A stretch of DNA of 64,000 nt from contig CALCCE010000075.1 in assembly GCA_937899835.1 (NCBI GenBank), positions 1-64,000 of the forward strand, written 5' to 3'. This DNA comes from an uncultured Flavobacteriales bacterium (GTDB lineage Bacteria; Bacteroidota; Bacteroidia; Flavobacteriales_G; Salibacteraceae). Numbering within the stretch: position 1 is the first letter of the stretch; each line of letters starts with the position of its first letter. Both the position numbers and the translations under genes were made by a program. Under the pieces are notes generated by a model, which was not told where the DNA came from, searched no databases, and saw only the letters and a list, made by a program, of their open reading frames with translations. Of the stretch, positions 17,949-25,945 are shown piece after piece.

Positions 17949-18688
17949 TCGTTGCCTTTAGTATGATCTTGAATCAAATCTAACTGAGGAACCACGATTT
18001 CCTCATTTTGTTCATCGGTTTCTACTTCTCCATCTCGCAGTCGAATAATTCGGTGCGCATGCCGGGCAATATCTTCTTCGTGCGTTACCAGAATAATGGT
18101 GTTGCCGTTGGTATGAATGTCTGAGAAGAGCCGCATAATTTCATACGAGGTTTTGGTATCGAGGTTGCCTGTAGGCTCATCGGCGAGAATAATAGAAGGA
18201 TTATTGACCAAGGCTCGGGCCACCGCTACCCTTTGGCGCTGACCACCCGACAGTTCGTTGGGCTTGTGGTCTACCCGATCGGACAAGCCCACCTGATCGA
18301 GCACTTCTAGTGCGCGTCTGTGGCGGTCATCTTTCGACATGCCGGCATACACCAAAGGCAAAGCCACATTGTCGAGGGCTGAATACCGCGGCAACAGGTT
18401 GAAAGTTTGAAATACGAAGCCAATCTCACGGTTGCGAATATTGGCCAGGTCGTCATCAGAAAGGCGGCTCACATCGGTACCGTTGAGCCAATATTCTCCT
18501 TTGGTGGGCGTATCCAGGCATCCTAAAATGTTCATCAAGGTAGATTTACCGGAACCGGAAGGGCCCATAAGAGCCACGTATTCGTTGCGGTTGATGCCCA
18601 GGGTGACCGTCCGCAAAGCACGTACCAGCTGGGTACCCACCTGATATTCCCGCGCCAGGGACTTCACATGAATAATTTCTTCACTCAT
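17945..18688 (-). CDS. ABC transporter ATP-binding protein, MacB/LolD type
   Basis: 247 residues. Walker [11 protein letters not shown]-loop [11 protein letters not shown] signature [15 protein letters not shown], Walker [13 protein letters not shown] and H-loop VTHEED are all intact. The sequence around [22 protein letters not shown] minus its last two residues is typical of ATPases paired with FtsX-like permeases (MacB, LolD). No permease lies beside it. A MacB-type permease fragment exists at the far end of the window, 45 kb away, and there is no evidence that they pair. The start at 18688 ([10 protein letters not shown]) is preferred over 18730 because a promoter box ends 5 bases upstream of it. 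Confidence 0.88.
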   Translation of the reverse strand: MSEEIIHVKSLAREYQVGTQLVRALRTVTLGINRNEYVALMGPSGSGKSTLMNILGCLDTPTKGEYWLNGTDVSRLSDDDLANIRNREIGFVFQTFNLLPRYSALDNVALPLVYAGMSKDDRHRRALEVLDQVGLSDRVDHKPNELSGGQRQRVAVARALVNNPSIILADEPTGNLDTKTSYEIMRLFSDIHTNGNTIILVTHEEDIARHAHRIIRLRDGEVETDEQNEEIVVPQLDLIQDHTKGNE

Positions 18689-18693
18689 AGTGA

Positions 18694-18701
18694 CAAAAAT
18701 A
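18694..18701 (-). promoter_or_regulatory. -7 promoter box TATTTTTG for the ABC ATPase
   Basis: Exact TAnnTTTG on the minus strand, ending 5 bases before the ATG at 18688. This predicts a leaderless or near-leaderless message and rules out the longer start at 18730. Confidence 0.5.
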
Positions 18702-18796
18702 GGAAAATAGCGTCCCCAACTTTTCCTCACTTAACGTGTTTTAACAGTTCAAGAATGGGCGTAAAAAGTGAGGAAGGCGGAACCAAATTATGCTCC

Positions 18797-18804
18797 TACC
18801 TTTG
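18797..18804 (+). promoter_or_regulatory. -7 promoter box TACCTTTG for the EamA transporter
   Basis: Exact TAnnTTTG match 19 bases before the ATG at 18824. It supports that start over upstream in-frame codons. Confidence 0.55.
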
Positions 18805-18823
18805 TCTCCTCTTTCCAAAAGCA

Positions 18824-19696
18824 ATGGGAAATTCAAAAGAATTGAATTGGCTGACCCTCGCGGTTTTGGCTTTCGTATGGGGCAGTTCCTTCATATTGAT
18901 GGAGAAGGGCCTGGAAACCTTCGACAGTTTTGAAGTAGGCGCTTTGCGGGTTTTCCTGGCCTTTTTAGTCTTGTCGCCAGTCGCGCTGCTCCACCTGAAG
19001 GAAATTCCACGCAAGGCCATTGGGCCCTTGTTGGTGGTGGGTTTGTGTGGCAATGGCATCCCGGCTTTTTTGTTTACCACGGCACAAACCCAAATTGCCA
19101 GCAGTTTCGCCGGAATGCTCAATTCTTTGGTGCCCCTGTTTGCCCTGCTCATCGGAGTGCTCTTTTTGGCCAAGCGCGCCAAAATAAAAGCATGGTTAGG
19201 AGTATTGCTCGGGTTGGTGGGTGCCATCGTGCTCTTTATTAGCAAAGGAACCGAAGACCTCTTTGCCAATGGATTTTATGGACTTTTAGTGGTTTTGGCC
19301 ACGATTTGCTACGCCGTAAGTGTCAATGTAATTCACCATTACCTGGCCGACATGCGATCTATTGTGATTACGGCAGTGGCCTTGCTGATGGTAGGCCCCA
19401 TAAGTGGTGTATACTTGTTGTTTACCGACATCGGGACCGACATTACCACCAAACCAGAGGGCTGGAACAGTGTGATGTACATTGCATTCTTGGGCATCTT
19501 CGGTACAGCAGCTGCGGTCGCGCTCTTCAATTGGCTCATCAAGCGCACCTCCGTACTTTTTGCCACTTCGGTCACTTATTTGATTCCGATAGTGGCCATT
19601 TTTTGGGGATTCCTTGCCGATGAAGACATCGGCTACGGTCAGTTGCAAGGATTGGCGCTGATCCTGGGCGGGGTTTACCTCACCAACACCGATTAG
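18824..19696 (+). CDS. EamA-family (DMT superfamily) transporter
   Basis: 290 residues with ten hydrophobic helices in two EamA repeats. The first repeat opens LAVLAFVWGSSFILMEKGL, the classic family start with WGSSF. The second ends GGVYLTNTD. Such transporters export amino acids or other small metabolites from the cytoplasm. The substrate cannot be deduced. An in-frame start at 18668 would overlap the divergent promoter region and add a non-hydrophobic stretch, so ATG 18824 is used. Transcribed alone, divergent from the ABC ATPase. Confidence 0.88.
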   Translation: MGNSKELNWLTLAVLAFVWGSSFILMEKGLETFDSFEVGALRVFLAFLVLSPVALLHLKEIPRKAIGPLLVVGLCGNGIPAFLFTTAQTQIASSFAGMLNSLVPLFALLIGVLFLAKRAKIKAWLGVLLGLVGAIVLFISKGTEDLFANGFYGLLVVLATICYAVSVNVIHHYLADMRSIVITAVALLMVGPISGVYLLFTDIGTDITTKPEGWNSVMYIAFLGIFGTAAAVALFNWLIKRTSVLFATSVTYLIPIVAIFWGFLADEDIGYGQLQGLALILGGVYLTNTD

Positions 19697-19761
19697 TGGG
19701 CGAATCGCCCCAAAGGCCTGCATTTCAAGCGCAAAACGTTTTTATTCCCTGGAAATTTCTG

Positions 19762-19769
19762 TACTTTTG
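19762..19769 (+). promoter_or_regulatory. -7 promoter box TACTTTTG for rplU-rpmA
   Basis: Exact TAnnTTTG match 51 bases before the rplU ATG. The ribosomal-protein operon rplU-rpmA has a terminator behind rpmA. Confidence 0.55.
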
Positions 19770-19820
19770 CCTCCCCAATTTTTTAAACTGGGATATAACG
19801 ATTAATTAAACTGCACCAAC

Positions 19821-20477
19821 ATGTATGCAATCGTAGAGATAGCAGGGCAGCAATTCAAAGTGCAAAAAGACCAACGTTTGTACGTTCACCGTTTGGCGAC
19901 TGAAGTGGGTAAAAAAGTGGAATTCAACCACGTTTTGCTCATCGACGACAATGGTAAAGTAAGCGTTGGCGCCCCGGCTGTAGACGGTGCCATGGTTACC
20001 GCAAAAGTGGTAGAGCACCTCAAAGACGACAAAGTGATCGTCTTCAAGAAAAAACGGCGGAAAGGTTACAAAGTCAAAAACGGACACCGTCAGGCTTTGA
20101 CGGCCATCGAAATTGACTCGATCGTAGCCAAAGGCACCAAGTCTTCCAAACCAGCTGCTAAAAAGGCTGCTCCCAAAAAAGAGGAGGCTCCTAAGAAAGA
20201 AGCAGCTCCTAAGAAGGAGGAAGCGCCCAAAGCGAAGGCTGCTCCTAAAAAGGAAGAAACTCCTAAGAAAGAGGAAGCTCCCAAAGCAGAGGAAGCTCCA
20301 AAGGTAGAAGCCGCTCCGGCTCCCGAGGCTCCGGCCAAAGAAGAAGCCCCGAAAGCAAAAAAGGCTCCAGCCAAGGAAGAAGCTCCGAAAGCAGACGCTA
20401 AGGAAGCTGCTCCAGAAGCAGAAGCTCCGGCGAAAGAGGCTGACGCCAACGAGGAAGAAACCAACAAAGAATCCTGA
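19821..20477 (+). CDS. rplU: 50S ribosomal protein L21 with long Lys/Ala/Pro/Glu tail
   Basis: Residues 1 to about 103 are a normal L21 (MYAIVEIAGQQFKVQKDQ; VVEHLKDDKVIVFKKKRRKGY; NGHRQALTAIEI). L21 binds 23S rRNA in the large subunit. Residues about 110-218 are an extra tail made of repeated AAPKKEEAPKK-like units, turning acidic at the end (EEETNKES). Bacteroidota L21 proteins often carry such tails, but this one doubles the protein. A 289-residue antisense frame over this stretch only mirrors the repeat. The tail is probably disordered. Its role is unknown. Confidence 0.95.
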   Translation: MYAIVEIAGQQFKVQKDQRLYVHRLATEVGKKVEFNHVLLIDDNGKVSVGAPAVDGAMVTAKVVEHLKDDKVIVFKKKRRKGYKVKNGHRQALTAIEIDSIVAKGTKSSKPAAKKAAPKKEEAPKKEAAPKKEEAPKAKAAPKKEETPKKEEAPKAEEAPKVEAAPAPEAPAKEEAPKAKKAPAKEEAPKADAKEAAPEAEAPAKEADANEEETNKES

Positions 20478-20504
20478 TTCCAACCAGATAATACTTAACC
20501 AACC

Positions 20505-20768
20505 ATGGCACACAAAAAAGGAGCCGGTAGTTCGAGAAACGGACGCGAGTCGGAAAGTAAACGACTTGGAACCAAAATTTACGGTGGCCAAGGTGCTAAA
20601 GCTGGCAATATCATTGTTCGTCAGCGCGGTACCAAACACCACCCCGGTGATAATGTAGGCATTGGCAAAGATCATACGCTTTTTGCATTGATCGATGGAA
20701 CGGTGGCCTTCACCCGCAAACGCAACAACAAATCCTACGTCTCGGTCATTCCCTTTGAAGGCGAATAA
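20505..20768 (+). CDS. rpmA: 50S ribosomal protein L27
   Basis: 87 residues, the usual size. The N-terminus [22 protein letters not shown] reduced to its first part is the conserved L27 start that reaches the peptidyl-transferase centre. It begins directly with MAHKKG and shows no sign of the N-terminal extension that is cleaved in Firmicutes. [20 protein letters not shown] completes the family pattern. It follows rplU by 27 bases in the standard rplU-rpmA operon and ends before a strong terminator. Confidence 0.97.
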   Translation: MAHKKGAGSSRNGRESESKRLGTKIYGGQGAKAGNIIVRQRGTKHHPGDNVGIGKDHTLFALIDGTVAFTRKRNNKSYVSVIPFEGE

Positions 20769-20791
20769 CCAGGTAAGGAACTAACTCATAG

Positions 20792-20823
20792 AAAAATCCC
20801 GATCTTGGTCGGGATTTTTTTTT
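20792..20823 (+). terminator. Rho-independent terminator after rpmA
   Basis: Perfect 11-base stem AAAAATCCCGA (20792-20802) and TCGGGATTTTT (20809-20819), six-base loop, followed by more T residues. Confidence 0.88.
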
Positions 20824-20894
20824 ACCCCAATGGCCGTATGCGGCCTGCCATTCGATTCAGTATTTTTATCCCTCTATATATCTTCTGATCCATT

Positions 20895-22166
20895 ATGTTG
20901 GAGATCTCCTACATCCGGGAAAACAAAGAACACGTTATCGAGCGCCTGGCCCACCGGGGCTTCGACGGGCGTGAGGTGATTGAAAAAATTGCTACCGCCG
21001 ACGAAAACCGTCGGAAAGTACAAACTACGCTCGACCGCAACCTGGCGGAAGCCAATCAAATGGCCCGTAAAATCGGTGAGTTGTTTAAGTCGGGACAAAA
21101 AGACGAAGCCAATGCCCTCCGTGCGCAAACCGGTGAGTTGAAAGAATCGAACCGTCAGTTGGAAAGTGAAATGCACGCTTATGAGCAAGAGCTCAAAGAG
21201 TTGCTGTACCATGTACCCAACTTGCCGCACCAATTGGTGCCTACGGGAAAAACGGCCGAAGAAAACGAACTGTTGAAAGGGGGTGGCGAAATGCCTCAAT
21301 TGGGGCAAGATGCACTACCGCATTGGGAATTGGCCCAAAAATACCAGCTTATCGACTTTGAACTAGGCGTAAAAATTTCAGGAGCCGGTTTTCCGGTTTA
21401 CACGGGACAAGGTGCCCGCCTGCAACGCGCTTTGATCAACTTTTTTCTCGATCAAGCCCGGGATGCGGGTTACCGCGAAATTCAACCACCGCTGGTCATC
21501 AATGAGGCATCAGGATATGGCACTGGCCAATTGCCCGACAAAGAGGGGCAGATGTATCACCTGGAACGGGACGACCTCTACCTCATTCCTACGGCCGAAG
21601 TGCCCATCACCAACCTGTTTCGCGATGAGCGCCTGAGCCACAAAGAATTTCCGGTGAAACTCACCGGCTACACACCTTGCTTCCGGCGAGAAGCAGGATC
21701 TTACGGCCGTGACGTGCGGGGCCTTAACCGCCTCCATCAATTTGATAAGGTAGAAATCGTACAGGTGGCCCACCCAGATGCTTCTTATGGCATTCTGGAT
21801 GAAATGGTGGAATATGTGAAGTCGCTGCTCGATCAATTGGAGCTGCCTTATCGGGTAGCCCGCTTGTGTAGCGGAGACCTCGGTTTCACTGCCGCCCTGA
21901 CTTACGACATGGAAGTTTTTTCGGCCGCACAACAAAAATGGTTGGAAGTAAGTTCTATTTCCAATTTTGAGACATTTCAGGCCAACCGCCTCAAATTGCG
22001 TTTCAAAGACGAGCACGGCAAATCCAAATTGGCACACACTTTGAACGGAAGTGCGCTCGCACTGCCGCGCATTGTGGCCGCGCTGTTGGAAAACAACCAA
22101 ACTGAACAAGGCATCCGCATTCCGAAAGCACTGGTACCCTACACCGGCTTCGAGTGGATCAACTGA
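20895..22166 (+). CDS. serS: Serine-tRNA ligase
   Basis: 423 residues, normal length. The N-terminal coiled-coil arm (about 1-110; LEISYIRENKEHVIERL, long charged helices) binds the long variable arm of tRNA-Ser. The class II catalytic core has the TAEVPITNLF motif, the motif 2 region CFRREAGSYGRDVRGLNRLH and the motif 3 region NGSALALPRIVAALLEN. It charges tRNA-Ser, and tRNA-Sec where present. A variant -7 box TATTTTTA lies at 20861-20868. It is followed after 6 bases by a lipoprotein and a TPR protein, a common Bacteroidota gene order. Confidence 0.97.
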   Translation: MLEISYIRENKEHVIERLAHRGFDGREVIEKIATADENRRKVQTTLDRNLAEANQMARKIGELFKSGQKDEANALRAQTGELKESNRQLESEMHAYEQELKELLYHVPNLPHQLVPTGKTAEENELLKGGGEMPQLGQDALPHWELAQKYQLIDFELGVKISGAGFPVYTGQGARLQRALINFFLDQARDAGYREIQPPLVINEASGYGTGQLPDKEGQMYHLERDDLYLIPTAEVPITNLFRDERLSHKEFPVKLTGYTPCFRREAGSYGRDVRGLNRLHQFDKVEIVQVAHPDASYGILDEMVEYVKSLLDQLELPYRVARLCSGDLGFTAALTYDMEVFSAAQQKWLEVSSISNFETFQANRLKLRFKDEHGKSKLAHTLNGSALALPRIVAALLENNQTEQGIRIPKALVPYTGFEWIN

Positions 22167-22172
22167 TAGAAG

Positions 22173-22754
22173 ATGAGAACCGTAACCCTGTTTTTTTTAG
22201 CTGTAGGGCTGCTTTTTCAAACGGCCTGTAACAACGCCATGACGGATGAGCGCCAAACCGAGTTGGATTACCTTAGGGCGGAACTAAAAACGATCGAAGC
22301 CTCCCTGAAGGAACTGCAAGGGCAAAAGGTGGATTCACTGATCAACCTCAGTGGAAAAGCCATGAACGTGGTACAGGATTACTATAGCGATTCGGTTTCA
22401 CACCCGAAAGATACTTTGGGATACCGCCAAATGCTGACCCTTTCGGATTTCCGTTCGGCCTACAAGTCGATGAAAAAATGGAAAGACAATTACAAAGACC
22501 GAATGGCTGACGTTCAACTGCGATACCAGCAATTGGATAATTTAGAGCAAGACCTGCAAAACGGCGTCATCAATGATGAGGGCTACGGAGTTGGTCTTTC
22601 CTCTGAAACGGCGGCCATTAAAACCATTCGACAAGAAGTGGAGTCTTTAATTGAATGGAAAGAAAAAGCTACCTCCCGCTACCATCGGCATCGGGCTAAG
22701 GTGGACACCATCCTTCAGAACATTGAATATAAACTCAATTCGTACAATAGCTAA
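22173..22754 (+). CDS. Putative lipoprotein with coiled coil
   Basis: 193 residues, not recognised as a named family. The N-terminus MRTVTLFFLAVGLLFQTACNN has a signal sequence ending in a lipobox-like LLFQTAC, so Cys19 would be lipidated and the protein held in a membrane. The remainder is charged and mostly helical with long heptad-like stretches (about 28-55 and 95-190). It lies 6 bases after serS and its stop overlaps the next start (TAATG), so serS, this gene and the TPR gene are likely one transcript. It may act with the TPR protein at the envelope, which is inference from coupling. Confidence 0.75.
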   Translation: MRTVTLFFLAVGLLFQTACNNAMTDERQTELDYLRAELKTIEASLKELQGQKVDSLINLSGKAMNVVQDYYSDSVSHPKDTLGYRQMLTLSDFRSAYKSMKKWKDNYKDRMADVQLRYQQLDNLEQDLQNGVINDEGYGVGLSSETAAIKTIRQEVESLIEWKEKATSRYHRHRAKVDTILQNIEYKLNSYNS

Positions 22755-24607
22755 TGCTTCGCTTTATTGTCCTCGGTTTTGGTTTGATGGGCCTGCTTTT
22801 GTGGGCTACTCCAGCAATGGCACAACCTTCGACCGACGAGCAACTGGCGGCCCATTACTTTCAAAACGGTGAGTTTGACAAAGCGGCACTCTACTACCAA
22901 AAGTTGTACGACCGCAGTCCTACCGACCTTTACTATCAATACTATTTGAAAAGCCTTTACGAGTTGGAGGACCTGAAAGGGGTGCAGAAACTCATCAAGC
23001 GGCAAATCAAAACCTATCCCGACAACGGGGTATACCTGGTGGATTACGGCAACCTTTACACCTTACAAGAAGAGGAGTCGAAAGCCAAGCAACAGTATGA
23101 AAAGGCCATTAAAAACCTGCAACCCAACCGGACCTCGGTTACCTTACTGGCACGGGCTTTTTTGAGTGCCGGTCATCCAAACTATGCGTTGCGCACCTAT
23201 GAAGAGGCCGAGCGCAAATCGCGCGGAAGTCAGGTGTTCAATTTTGAGAAGGCCGAGGTTTACGGAGAAATGGGCAACTACGATTCGATGATCGAGGAGT
23301 ACCTCAACATGCTCTCCATCAACGAAAATTACTTACAGAGCATTCAAAACGTGCTCAACCGCAATCTGGCATTTGATAACGGCAGCCCACAGAGCACGGC
23401 GTTGAAAGAGCAATTGCTTCGCAAAATTCAAAAGAACCCCGGGCAACCGGTGTTTGCTGAAATGCTGATTTGGTTGTACCTGCAACAGAAAAACTACACC
23501 GGGGCCCTCATTCAGGCCAAAGCCTTGGACCGGCGAATGAACGAAGGAGGCCGCCGATTGATGAGCCTCGCTCAAATGACCGAATCGATTGGCAACTACG
23601 ATGTGGCCATCAAATCGTATGAGTACGTGATGGAGCGCGGTCCGCGTGGTCCTTATTATGTAGAAGCCAGTATTTCCCGCTTGCGGGCACTCAAAGAAAA
23701 AATTACCACGACTTCCCGTTACACGGAGGAAGACTTGAACAAACTCGAAACGAGTTATTACACTTCGCTGGAAGAATTGGGGCGTACCCCCAACACGGTT
23801 TCCTTGTTGAAAGACCTGGCACACCTCGAAGCCTATTTTCTTAACAAGCCCGATACTGCCGTTGCTATTCTTTTCGATGCCATTCAAATACCACGCATCC
23901 GGCCCAACGACCTGGCGGAATGCAAATTGGAATTGGGTGATATTTTGGTGGCTCAAGGGGAAATTTGGGACGCTTCGCTCTACTACTCCCAAGTAGAAAA
24001 AGCGTATAAGTACGACCGTATCGGAGAGCAAGCTAAATTTCGCAATGCCCGAATTTCGTACTACACGGGCGATTTTGGCTGGGCCAAAGCCCAGCTGGAC
24101 GTTTTGAAAGGTTCTACTTCCAAGCTGATTGCCAACGATGCCTTGGACCTCTCGCTGCTGATCACCGACAACACGGGCTGGGACTCTACGGATGTCATGT
24201 TGAAGATGTTTGCCCGGGCCGATCTCTTGTTTTTTCAAAATAAAAGTGCCCGTTCTTTAGAAATTTTAGACTCCTTAGATGCCCTCTACCCAAGCCATCC
24301 CATTACTGACGAAGTGCTTTTTCAGCGCTATAAAATCAGCATGAAAAAGCGCAACTACGAAGAGGCACTGACCTACCTGGAGAAAATCTACACGGCTTTC
24401 GGACAAGAAATTTTGGGTGACGATGCGGTGTTTCTTACCGCTCAACTGTACCAATACTACCTGGAAGATGCTCCTAAAGCCATGGAATGGTACGAAAAAG
24501 TGTTGCTGGAATACTCGGCCAGCTTGTATGTGGTAGAGGCCCGCAAACAATTCCGCTACTTGCGGGGCGACACCTTGGTGCCCGGCGGGGAACCGGCAAA
24601 ACCCTAA
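22754..24607 (+). CDS. Secreted/periplasmic TPR-repeat protein
   Basis: 617 residues. A signal peptide (about 1-23, ending TPAMAQ) is followed by TPR-like helical repeats through most of the length: AAHYFQNGEFDKAALYYQKLY, YGNLYTLQEEESKAKQQYEK, then YEEALTYLEKIYTAFG and YLEDAPKAMEWYEKVL (each under 21 residues). TPR arrays bind partner proteins. The gene is coupled to the lipoprotein by a TAATG overlap and precedes DUF4286 and rsmA, an order widely kept in Bacteroidota. The partner is unknown, and the lipoprotein upstream is the obvious candidate. Confidence 0.85.
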   Translation: MLRFIVLGFGLMGLLLWATPAMAQPSTDEQLAAHYFQNGEFDKAALYYQKLYDRSPTDLYYQYYLKSLYELEDLKGVQKLIKRQIKTYPDNGVYLVDYGNLYTLQEEESKAKQQYEKAIKNLQPNRTSVTLLARAFLSAGHPNYALRTYEEAERKSRGSQVFNFEKAEVYGEMGNYDSMIEEYLNMLSINENYLQSIQNVLNRNLAFDNGSPQSTALKEQLLRKIQKNPGQPVFAEMLIWLYLQQKNYTGALIQAKALDRRMNEGGRRLMSLAQMTESIGNYDVAIKSYEYVMERGPRGPYYVEASISRLRALKEKITTTSRYTEEDLNKLETSYYTSLEELGRTPNTVSLLKDLAHLEAYFLNKPDTAVAILFDAIQIPRIRPNDLAECKLELGDILVAQGEIWDASLYYSQVEKAYKYDRIGEQAKFRNARISYYTGDFGWAKAQLDVLKGSTSKLIANDALDLSLLITDNTGWDSTDVMLKMFARADLLFFQNKSARSLEILDSLDALYPSHPITDEVLFQRYKISMKKRNYEEALTYLEKIYTAFGQEILGDDAVFLTAQLYQYYLEDAPKAMEWYEKVLLEYSASLYVVEARKQFRYLRGDTLVPGGEPAKP

Positions 24608-24612
24608 CTTTG
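24605..24612 (+). promoter_or_regulatory. -7 promoter box TAACTTTG for the DUF4286 gene
   Basis: Exact TAnnTTTG that overlaps the stop codon of the TPR gene, 14 bases before the ATG at 24627. Confidence 0.5.
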
Positions 24613-24626
24613 CCCAAAGGGCTTTC

Positions 24627-24926
24627 ATGATTATTTACAACGTTACGGTCAAGATTGACAATGCCGTCCACGACGACTGGGTGCGCTGGATGAAGGAGGT
24701 ACACATTCCGGATGTGATGAAAACCGGTTACTTTTTGGAAAACCGGATGATGCGCGTGCTGATAGAAGACCCTGAAGGGGTGAACTATGCCATCCAATAC
24801 ACCTGCGCCAACATGGAAGACCTCGACGAGTATCAACAGAAAGAGGCCGCGCGTTTGCAAAAAGATCACACGGAGCGCTACAAGGACAAATTTGTGGCTT
24901 TCCGCACCCTACTGGAAATCGTTTAA
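24627..24926 (+). CDS. DUF4286 family protein
   Basis: 99 residues with the family start MIIYNVTVKIDNAVHDDWVRW minus its last residue, the central HIPDVMKTGYFLENRMMRVL and the end KFVAFRTLLEIV. The fold is probably a ferredoxin-like (dimeric alpha-beta barrel) domain, as in antibiotic-monooxygenase-like proteins. No function is established. It almost always sits beside rsmA in Bacteroidota, here 17 bases upstream, and may be co-transcribed with it. Confidence 0.85.
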   Translation: MIIYNVTVKIDNAVHDDWVRWMKEVHIPDVMKTGYFLENRMMRVLIEDPEGVNYAIQYTCANMEDLDEYQQKEAARLQKDHTERYKDKFVAFRTLLEIV

Positions 24927-24943
24927 ACTCCACCCTAAAGCGC

Positions 24944-25723
24944 ATGCGGCATCCGGTTCGAGCGAAAAAACACCTGGGGCAACACTTCCTCAACGATGAG
25001 CACATTGCGTTTCAAATTACCGAAGCGCTTACCGGAAACGGCTACACCCAAGCATTGGAAATTGGACCTGGGACTGGCGTGTTGAGCCAGTTTTTGCTGG
25101 ACCGGCAAGACCTGAAAATGACTTTGATGGATCTCGACCGGGAGTCGCTCGAGTTCTTGCACGAACATTATCCGGAGCATCGGGAGCGCATTCTGTACGG
25201 TGATTTTTTGAAGGAAGACCTGCGCCCCTGGCTACAGGAACCATTGGCCATCGTGGGCAATTTTCCGTACAATATTTCTTCGCAAATTCTCTTTCGGGTA
25301 TTTGATCTAAGGGCCCACATTCCCGAAGTGGTAGGCATGTTTCAAAAGGAAGTAGCCGAGCGGATTGCTTCGCCTCCCGGCAACAAAAGCTATGGCATAC
25401 TCAGTGTGCTGTTGCAGGCTTTCTACGACATCGAATACCTCTTTTCGGTGGATGAAGATCGCTTTACACCCCCTCCCAAGGTAAAATCGGGTGTGATTCG
25501 GCTTCGACGGAATACCGTACAGGAATTGGATTGTCCGGTGAAAAGCTTTGTGCAAGTGGTGAAGATGGCCTTTAACCAACGCCGAAAAACGTTGCGCAAT
25601 GCCCTGAAAGCATTGATTTCGGTCAAGGCCGACCCTACACATGAATTGCTTTCTAAACGGGCCGAGCAACTAACGGTAGCACAATTCGTCACGCTCACCA
25701 ATTGGATCTTTTCGGAGGACTAA
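24944..25723 (+). CDS. rsmA: 16S rRNA adenine dimethyltransferase RsmA (KsgA)
   Basis: 259 residues. Methylates A1518 and A1519 of helix 45 in 16S rRNA late in 30S assembly, using SAM. The N-terminus VRAKKHLGQHFLNDE is the family signature. ALEIGPGTGVLSQFLL is the SAM-binding glycine loop. VGNFPYNISSQILF carries the NxPY active-site motif. The C-terminal FTPPPKVKSGVIRL and NQRRKTLRNAL bind RNA. It follows DUF4286 by 17 bases. Confidence 0.96.
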   Translation: MRHPVRAKKHLGQHFLNDEHIAFQITEALTGNGYTQALEIGPGTGVLSQFLLDRQDLKMTLMDLDRESLEFLHEHYPEHRERILYGDFLKEDLRPWLQEPLAIVGNFPYNISSQILFRVFDLRAHIPEVVGMFQKEVAERIASPPGNKSYGILSVLLQAFYDIEYLFSVDEDRFTPPPKVKSGVIRLRRNTVQELDCPVKSFVQVVKMAFNQRRKTLRNALKALISVKADPTHELLSKRAEQLTVAQFVTLTNWIFSED

Positions 25724-25896
25724 GCTTTCTGCATTTTCATTTTGTTAAACAATTGTCTTCTTGTCTTTAGGAAGGCAGCCCTCTATCGTAAGTGATACTT
25801 CCGAAAGGTCCCGGAAAGCTAAAAAAAGGCCATTCCTTGTCACCAAAAGGGCCAGCAATGGGCAGACACCCGATCAGGACGTCTGAAAAGAAATGC

Positions 25897-25904
25897 TATT
25901 TTTG
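25897..25904 (+). promoter_or_regulatory. -7 promoter box TATTTTTG for mgtE
   Basis: Exact TAnnTTTG match 41 bases before the mgtE ATG. No Mg2+ riboswitch pattern was recognised in the 222-base gap, which otherwise shows no structure I can name. Confidence 0.5.
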
Positions 25905-25945
25905 CCCGTCCTCATTCTATTCTCAATCGTGAATTCAGCGGAACC

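Noticed and set aside
19806-20675. 289-residue minus-strand frame opposite rplU
   Set aside because: It is a mirror of the Lys/Ala/Pro/Glu repeat of L21 (rich in Phe, Ser, Arg and Gly) and has no domain of its own.
23333-24238. 301-residue minus-strand frame opposite the TPR gene
   Set aside because: It lies antisense to a well-supported TPR protein. No start context, no family.
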